This document shows positions 59,220 to 64,000 of a stretch of 64,000 nt of DNA, one piece after another. Under the pieces are notes generated by a model. The model was not told the origin of the DNA, did no database searches, and was given only the letters and a program-made list of their open reading frames with translations. Location of the stretch: assembly GCF_937898475.1 (NCBI RefSeq), contig NZ_CALEJS010000016.1, forward strand, positions 1 through 64,000. Direction: 5' to 3'. Numbering within the stretch: position 1 is the stretch's first letter; each line of letters starts with the position of its first letter. This DNA comes from an uncultured Chitinophaga sp. (GTDB lineage Bacteria; Bacteroidota; Bacteroidia; Chitinophagales; Chitinophagaceae). The position numbers and the translations under genes are program-made.

Positions 59220-60320
59220 TTATTTATCCAATTCTTTTTCTTTTAACCATTTTGCGAGCAGGCTTGCTATTTCCTTATTGTTTAAATCTGACATGATGAA
59301 ATGCGTATTCCCTTTTATACCTATTTCGGGTAAGTGAACAACAGTTGCATCGCCACCGTGCGCATTTACCACTTTTGCCCATTGCCTTGCTGTGGTAAGC
59401 ACACTACGCCAAAAGTTTAGTGAGGCTGCATTGGTTTCTTCATTTGGAATGTTGTCGCCATAATATACAACGATGGGAATTCTAGTCAGCTTCTTAAACT
59501 CTTCAAGTGGTATGCCTGATCCGCCACGATTGCCTTTGGGAGCTTCACCTTCTGGAAAAACAAATCCACCGGGTTCAATAGCAATAATCGCTTTAACACG
59601 ACTGTTTTTAATGGCAGTTTTCCAACCCGGCGCACCACCGGCGGAATGCGTAAACAGAATACCATCTCCCGATCTATCAAATACTGCCGACATAGCGTTC
59701 ACAATTGTTGCTTCATCTACATTGCCAGTGTTAGGGGTCATCATACGGAAAAATTTATCCAGAGATAAACTGTCTTTTGGAAACTGAATGCCGTCGTAGA
59801 AATTCGGAGCTTGCCCAATACGGAATTGTGTAAACCAGGTTTGGTCATCGGGTGTTGCCGTGATTTGTATTGGCTTTGTGGTCTGTCCAGCTTCACCGCG
59901 CCCAGGTTGGTCAACGAGATATACCCCGTAACCCTTTCGCAAAAAGATATCGGCAAAGCCTTCTCGTCCGTCAGCAGTAGTTTGCCAACTGCGCCTGGAT
60001 TGTCCGTAGCCGTGGAGAAACACCATTGAATTGTGTTTGGCATTTGCAGGAATTTGGTAAAACACATCAGCATGGTCTCCGTGCCGTGTTTGTCCGCCCT
60101 GTGCTTCATTCCACGGTTTGAGAGGATCAAATGTACCCTCGCTTTTGATTACCGTACCGCCTGCCGAAAATGCCCCCTGATTTTTGATAACCAAATTATC
60201 CCCCCTGTTTTCTTTTGTTGTAGCACAGGATGACATTATCACCATGACAACGCACATCAACAGGACATTTGGCGATATATTACTGTATTTTTGATTGCTG
60301 GACTTGATTTGTATACTCAT
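59220..60320 (-). CDS. Exported alpha/beta hydrolase lipoprotein
   Basis: The 366-residue product has a lipoprotein signal (VMVIMSSCATTKEN) and an alpha/beta hydrolase fold: FLHGYGQSRRSWQTTADG as oxyanion loop, a nucleophile elbow in FTHSAGGAPGWK (Ser), and IPIVVYYGDNIP and IGIKGNTHFIMSDLN for acid and His. It is not closely related to the DLH-like hydrolase downstream. It probably cleaves an ester in the periplasm. Confidence 0.86.
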   Translation of the reverse strand: MSIQIKSSNQKYSNISPNVLLMCVVMVIMSSCATTKENRGDNLVIKNQGAFSAGGTVIKSEGTFDPLKPWNEAQGGQTRHGDHADVFYQIPANAKHNSMVFLHGYGQSRRSWQTTADGREGFADIFLRKGYGVYLVDQPGRGEAGQTTKPIQITATPDDQTWFTQFRIGQAPNFYDGIQFPKDSLSLDKFFRMMTPNTGNVDEATIVNAMSAVFDRSGDGILFTHSAGGAPGWKTAIKNSRVKAIIAIEPGGFVFPEGEAPKGNRGGSGIPLEEFKKLTRIPIVVYYGDNIPNEETNAASLNFWRSVLTTARQWAKVVNAHGGDATVVHLPEIGIKGNTHFIMSDLNNKEIASLLAKWLKEKELDK

Positions 60321-60347
60321 TTTAGGATAATTATTTATTATTTTATA

Positions 60348-61334
60348 TTATTTGCCAACTCGCGCTTGCAATTGTGCCGGATATCGTTCGCCAGAAATTT
60401 TGATTGTTGCCAACGCGGCATTAATGCTGTCCAATTCATCTGCGGACAAAGAAAGGTTTGCCCCACCAATGTTTTCCTGCAAACGTTGCAATTTGGTTGT
60501 TCCAGGTATGGGAACTATCCAGGGTTTTTGTGCCAGCAGCCAAGACAATGCCACTTGGGCCGGAGTAGCATTATTATGTTGTGCAATTGTAGTTACCAGG
60601 TCAACCAGTCCCTGATTAGCCACAATGTTTTCAGGTTGGAAGCGAGGCACAATACTCCTGAAATCATCGTTATCAAACTTTGTGTCTTTTGTTATTGCCC
60701 CCGTCAAAAAGCCTTTTCCCAAAGGACTGAATGGAACAAATCCAATCCCCAATTCTTCCAATGTTGGTATAATTTCTTTTTCAGGTTCACGGAAAAACAT
60801 AGAATACTCACTTTGCAACGCAGTAACAGGCTGTACCAAGTGTGCCTTGCGTATGGTTGCTACACCAGCTTCAGACAAACCGAAATGTTTTACTTTACCC
60901 TCTTTTATTAATTCTTTTACCGTGCCGGCCACTTCTTCAATAGGTACATTGGGATCAACGCGGTGCTGGTAGAACAAATCAATGTAGTCGGTTTTCAGTC
61001 TTTTTAATGCAGCTTCCGCAACGGCTTTGATTGTTGCGGGGCGGCTATCCATCCCCAGGTCGGGCTTACCTTCTTTAAACCCAAATTTGGTTGCAATGAC
61101 AATTTTACTGCGGAATGGTGCCAGGGCTTCGCCTAAGAGTTCTTCGTTGGCGAAAGGGCCATAGGCTTCTGCGGTATCGAAGAACGTAATACCCTGTTCA
61201 TAAGCGGAACGCAATAGTTTGATTGCTTCGCTTTTTTCTGTCGGCTTTCCATATCCGAAACTTAAACCCATGCAACCCAAGCCCAATGCGGATACTTCTA
61301 AGCCACTATTCCCTAATAATCTCTTTCTCATCAT
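60348..61334 (-). CDS. Aldo/keto reductase, AKR13-like
   Basis: The 328-residue product has the AKR barrel: LGLGCMGLSFGYGKPTEKSE, FFDTAEAYGPFANEELLGEA (Asp and Tyr of the active site), IVIATKFGFK (Lys) and IDLFYQHRVDPNVPIE (His). It reduces aldehydes or ketones with NADPH in the cytosol. No signal peptide is present. It is the second gene of the operon. Confidence 0.92.
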   Translation of the reverse strand: MMRKRLLGNSGLEVSALGLGCMGLSFGYGKPTEKSEAIKLLRSAYEQGITFFDTAEAYGPFANEELLGEALAPFRSKIVIATKFGFKEGKPDLGMDSRPATIKAVAEAALKRLKTDYIDLFYQHRVDPNVPIEEVAGTVKELIKEGKVKHFGLSEAGVATIRKAHLVQPVTALQSEYSMFFREPEKEIIPTLEELGIGFVPFSPLGKGFLTGAITKDTKFDNDDFRSIVPRFQPENIVANQGLVDLVTTIAQHNNATPAQVALSWLLAQKPWIVPIPGTTKLQRLQENIGGANLSLSADELDSINAALATIKISGERYPAQLQARVGK

Positions 61335-61352
61335 TAATATTTTAATATCAAA

Positions 61353-62207
61353 TTATTGTAGATTTAACTTCCTTTCGCTAATCCATTTTACTCTTTCCGG
61401 GTCTCTGTGATCAAAGAAAAGGCTTGCACTGGTATCTAAAGCAACAATAGACTGCATATCTTCTGTAGAAAGTTCAAAATCAAAAATGTTGAAGTTTTCT
61501 ACCATTCTTTCCTTTCTTACTGATTTAGGGATGGCAATAATGCCTCTTTGCGTTAACCATCGAAGGATTACCTGCGCAACCGATTTATTATATTTTGCGC
61601 CGATACCTGATAACACTTCATTTTTAAAAATGTTATTTTTTCCTTCGGCAAATGGCCCCCAGGATTGTATTTGTACATTGTTGTCCCGTAAGAATTGCTG
61701 TGTGGCTATTTGCTGATGGAAAGGGTGCGTTTCAATTTGATTTACCGCAGGTGTAAAACCACTGTTTACAATCAAATCTATCATTCTGTCAGGATGAAAG
61801 TTGGCTACTCCAATTGCCTTAATCTTCCCTTCATGATAAAGTTCCTGCATCGCTCTCCACGAGCCGAATACATCTCCGTAAGGTTGATGAATAAGGTATA
61901 AGTCTAAATAATCCATCTGCAATCTTTCGATGGATTTCTGAAAGGCTACTTTTGTTTTTTCATATCCAGTGTCCTGTACCCAAAGTTTTGTAGTAATAAA
62001 CAATTCGTCTCTGGAGATACCACTATTTTTAATAGCAGTTCCTACTGCCGCTTCATTCATATAAGAAGCGGCAGTGTCAATTAACCTGTAGCCCGTGTCT
62101 ATTGCATTTAATACCGCTTGCTCACATTCGTTGGCGTCAGGTATTTGAAATACGCCGAAGCCTAAGATGGGCATCTCTATTCCGTTGTTTAATGTTACTT
62201 TTTTCAT
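61353..62207 (-). CDS. Aldo/keto reductase, DkgA-like
   Basis: The 284-residue product has NGIEMPILGFGVFQIPDANE, YRLIDTAASYMNEAAVGTAI (Asp and Tyr), LFITTKLWVQDTGYEK (Lys), DLYLIHQPYGDVFG (His) and IPKSVRKERMVENFNIF (NADPH binding). This is the subgroup of E. coli DkgA/DkgB, which reduce methylglyoxal and related aldehydes. It is the first gene of the leftward operon and is divergent from the AraC regulator, as with YqhC and its targets. Confidence 0.93.
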   Translation of the reverse strand: MKKVTLNNGIEMPILGFGVFQIPDANECEQAVLNAIDTGYRLIDTAASYMNEAAVGTAIKNSGISRDELFITTKLWVQDTGYEKTKVAFQKSIERLQMDYLDLYLIHQPYGDVFGSWRAMQELYHEGKIKAIGVANFHPDRMIDLIVNSGFTPAVNQIETHPFHQQIATQQFLRDNNVQIQSWGPFAEGKNNIFKNEVLSGIGAKYNKSVAQVILRWLTQRGIIAIPKSVRKERMVENFNIFDFELSTEDMQSIVALDTSASLFFDHRDPERVKWISERKLNLQ

Positions 62208-62363
62208 AGTAGTATACTTTGACTTTACAAAGGTGAGTCACATTTTTCGCAGAATGCTTATACTGATTACGGGTCTTATTACCATTATTACTGAAGCGAG
62301 GAACTCATGCGGAAAACAGTCTGATTATGTTGTAATTTTAACAAACAAATATAAGGGTTGTTT

Positions 62364-63260
62364 ATGGATAATATATTGAAATTCAATAATATTAGCGAGT
62401 ATAACGCTTTTAATAATAACGAAACTTTGCATCCTTTGGTTAGCGTGGTAAACCTTTCAAAGGCTAGTCCCAGGAGCGGTTCCCGCATGTATTTTGGATT
62501 TTATACCATTTTTCTGAAAGATGTCAAGTGTGGCGATATTACCTATGGACGAAATACCTATGATTATCAAGAGGGTACACTTGTGTTTTTGGCTCCCGGA
62601 CAGGTAGTAGGGGTAAACAGCAATGGCGATATGTACCAGCCCAAAGGGTACGCGCTGGTATTCCACCCGGATTTAATACATGGTACATCACTGGGTCGCC
62701 GTATAAATGAATATACATTTTTTTCATATGATACGCGGGAGGCATTGCATTTATCCGAACGGGAGAGGCAAATCGTGATGGACTGTTTGTTAAAAATTGA
62801 CTATGAATTACAACATGCGGTAGATAAACACAGTAGAAAGTTAATTGCCTCAAACATTGAATTGTTGCTTGATTATTGCGTAAGATTTTATGACCGGCAG
62901 TTTATCACACGGGAGCACGTTTATAAAGGGGTACTGGAAAGGTTCGAGCAATTGCTTAACGATTATTTTGAATCTGACAAATCACAGAATCTGGGATTGC
63001 CGTCAGTTGCATACTGTGCCGGTGAGTTAAATTTGTCTGCGAACTATTTTGGAGATCTCATAAAGAAGGAGACAGGGAAGACTGCGCAGGAGTATATCCA
63101 GGCTAAGATAATAGACATCGCTAAAGAAAGAATATTTAATGTGAACAAATCGGTTAGCCAGGTCGCCGGAGAATTAGGGTTTAAATATCCGGCGCATTTC
63201 ACACGTCTGTTTAAACAAAAAACCGGGGTGACACCAAATGAATACAAAAGGTTAAATTAA
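62364..63260 (+). CDS. AraC-family regulator of the redox operon
   Basis: ATG 62364 (MDNILKFNN) is chosen over a TTG two codons earlier; 298 residues. The N-terminal sensor resembles a cupin (GRNTYDYQEGTLVFLAPGQV), and the C-terminus has the AraC helix-turn-helix pair (YCAGELNLSANYFGDLIKKE, SQVAGELGFKYPAHFTRLF). It is divergent from the DkgA-like gene and most likely activates it in response to aldehydes or similar stress, by analogy with YqhC. It has its own terminator. Confidence 0.9.
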   Translation: MDNILKFNNISEYNAFNNNETLHPLVSVVNLSKASPRSGSRMYFGFYTIFLKDVKCGDITYGRNTYDYQEGTLVFLAPGQVVGVNSNGDMYQPKGYALVFHPDLIHGTSLGRRINEYTFFSYDTREALHLSERERQIVMDCLLKIDYELQHAVDKHSRKLIASNIELLLDYCVRFYDRQFITREHVYKGVLERFEQLLNDYFESDKSQNLGLPSVAYCAGELNLSANYFGDLIKKETGKTAQEYIQAKIIDIAKERIFNVNKSVSQVAGELGFKYPAHFTRLFKQKTGVTPNEYKRLN

Positions 63261-63297
63261 ATATATATATAATAAGGTTCCAAATTAACTTAAAAGA

Positions 63298-63323
63298 ATA
63301 TTGCCAGCTCGAACTGGCAATAT
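63298..63323 (+). terminator. Intrinsic terminator after the AraC gene
   Basis: A stem of ATATTGCCAG with CTGGCAATAT around CTCGAA lies about 40 bases after the stop, followed by a short T-run. Confidence 0.7.
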
Positions 63324-63374
63324 TTACAATTGTAATTCGGAATATTTACTTATGTGTAGTTAACTGTAAAATTG

Positions 63375-63390
63375 AATTATGCGATGTTAT
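63375..63390. repeat. 16-base copy of an ICE intergenic motif
   Basis: AATTATGCGATGTTAT is identical to 36386-36401, and its GCGATGTTAT core is also at 15342. It lies in a gene-free stretch of 307 bases (63261-63567) between AraC and the SIR2 gene. Confidence 0.5.
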
Positions 63391-63490
63391 TTTAACCTAT
63401 TTATTGAGATGTTAGCTTATCTCTGCTAATTTACGCAGGTCGAAGATAAAAAGGTTCGAGTTTTGTACCATAGGGTTCACTTCTAGGTAA

Positions 63491-63525
63491 AGGGTTCCAA
63501 CGGTGATGGTTGGAGCCCTTTGGTT
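63491..63525. terminator. Strong hairpin downstream of the SIR2 gene
   Basis: AGGGTTCCAAC (63491-63501) pairs with GTTGGAGCCCT (63509-63519) with one G-T wobble, followed by TTGGTTTTTGG on the plus strand. It lies 48 bases beyond the SIR2 stop codon, which is on the minus strand. The T-tract points rightward, so which transcript it ends is unclear. Confidence 0.6.
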
Positions 63526-63567
63526 TTTGGAGAATTTGAGGTCTCCCCAGTCTTGAATTGCCAAAAG

Positions 63568-64000
63568 TTATTTCCCATTTATCCTACTCAGAATTTGTGG
63601 TATCTCATCAAAGTCGTTGAACCAGATAATTGAAACTCCCAATTCCTTCATTATTTCTTCATTTAGCTTATGATGCCTATTTAAAAACTGTTCTGCGCCT
63701 TTAGTATTCTTTATAACCTGCCCATCGCCACCATCTTTACCACTGGAATAAACAAACATATCAAGTGTCATTCTTCGCATAAATGCAAAATGTTTAGGCC
63801 TATCAAGATTTCTTGCTGAAATATCAAGAAGCCTTCTTAGGTTGGGGTCAGTCATTGAGAGGCCAATCATAAGACAGTTGTTTTCCCTCAAATTTGTTAG
63901 CTGAACTAAGTTACTCCAATGATAAGCTTCTGTATAAATTTGGTGATAACCTTCTTCAGAAAAGACTAACGTACTTTTTTCAAGTCTTTCGTATGTTTTA
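63568..64000 (-). CDS. SIR2-domain protein, 3' part (runs off the window)
   Basis: The frame is open without stop from 63568 to the window end, so at least 144 codons are seen and the start lies outside. The segment TLVFSEEGYHQIYTEAYHWS followed by ENNCLMIGLSMTDPNLRRLL is the C-terminal signature of SIR2-like NADase domains of bacterial defence proteins (DSR, Thoeris-like, AVAST-linked), with ISIIWFNDFDEI-type ending (VSIIWFNDFDEIPQIL). It ends directly after the SIR2 fold, so any other domain must be N-terminal. Role in anti-phage NAD depletion is inferred from family. Confidence 0.8.
   Translation of the reverse strand, partial: KTYERLEKSTLVFSEEGYHQIYTEAYHWSNLVQLTNLRENNCLMIGLSMTDPNLRRLLDISARNLDRPKHFAFMRRMTLDMFVYSSGKDGGDGQVIKNTKGAEQFLNRHHKLNEEIMKELGVSIIWFNDFDEIPQILSRINGK

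Noticed and set aside
62217..62232. TTGACTTTAC before the DkgA-like gene as a fourth copy of the shared operator
   Set aside because: One base is missing from the core and there is no second copy 21 bases away; it is better read as a CTTTG-N6-CAAAG dyad.
63448..63480. tRNA-like GGTTCGAG near the right end, as a possible attachment site
   Set aside because: The five-base T-stem does not pair, no acceptor or anticodon arm is found, and the sequence does not match the tRNA-Lys 3' end.

Overview
The window looks like a Bacteroidota chromosome of the Chitinophaga / Pedobacter kind. The signs are two SusC/SusD pairs, lipoprotein signals ending in Cys, a tRNA promoter of the TTTG-N20-TAnnTTTG type, and a conjugation module with the Bacteroides-style order TraE-F-G-(I)-J-K-L-M-N plus RteC and MobA/B/C. 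No species can be named from the sequence alone.

Layout. (1) Bases 1-12061 read like ordinary chromosome and by eye are richer in GC: a SAM methyltransferase, a SusD/SusC pair, a DinB-like protein, an FtsX/MacB-type permease, an SDR oxidoreductase divergent from an HxlR regulator, and a thiolase. (2) At 12062 a tRNA-Lys(CTT) gene marks the left edge of a large integrative and conjugative element (ICE). The ICE's serine recombinase ends inside the 3' end of the tRNA. Behind it lie a 112-aa unknown, a resolvase-domain protein that has lost its catalytic serine, and a 50-aa small protein, all in one leftward operon. (3) 14.8-27.2 kb holds a helicase-like ATPase, the mobilisation set (mobA, mobB, a PAPS-reductase-like gene, mobC), a Toprim primase, a candidate oriT, and a leftward run of small accessory genes (DUF3560, two J-domain proteins, SWIM, DUF6908) that starts at a very long inverted repeat. 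(4) 27.6-36.3 kb is cargo: an AraC regulator, MauE-like, DUF6520-like and lipoprotein genes, and a TlpA-SusC-SusD-DUF2384 operon. (5) 36.5-43.6 kb is a control and accessory block: four related XRE regulators, SWIM, AT-hook and HEPN proteins, unknowns, and RteC. (6) 44.0-55.6 kb is the rightward tra operon, closed by a bidirectional terminator. (7) 55.7-63.3 kb is an eight-gene leftward operon of mostly exported redox and hydrolase enzymes with a divergent AraC regulator. (8) The window ends inside a SIR2-domain gene, probably anti-phage defence. No right-hand attachment site was found, so the ICE may extend past the window.

How the parts may work together. Direct repeats with a 21-bp period and core GGTTGACTTTTAC occur in three intergenic regions: before the XRE array, between the fourth XRE gene and the SWIM gene, and before the ATPase/14.8-kb gene pair. 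They look like the binding sites of one ICE-wide regulator. A second shared signature, alternating purine-pyrimidine tracts with the motif ATGCRYGCAT, marks the intergenic regions ahead of the ATPase and of the tra operon. Together with RteC, these suggest coordinated control of excision, replication and transfer. This is inference from sequence placement only.
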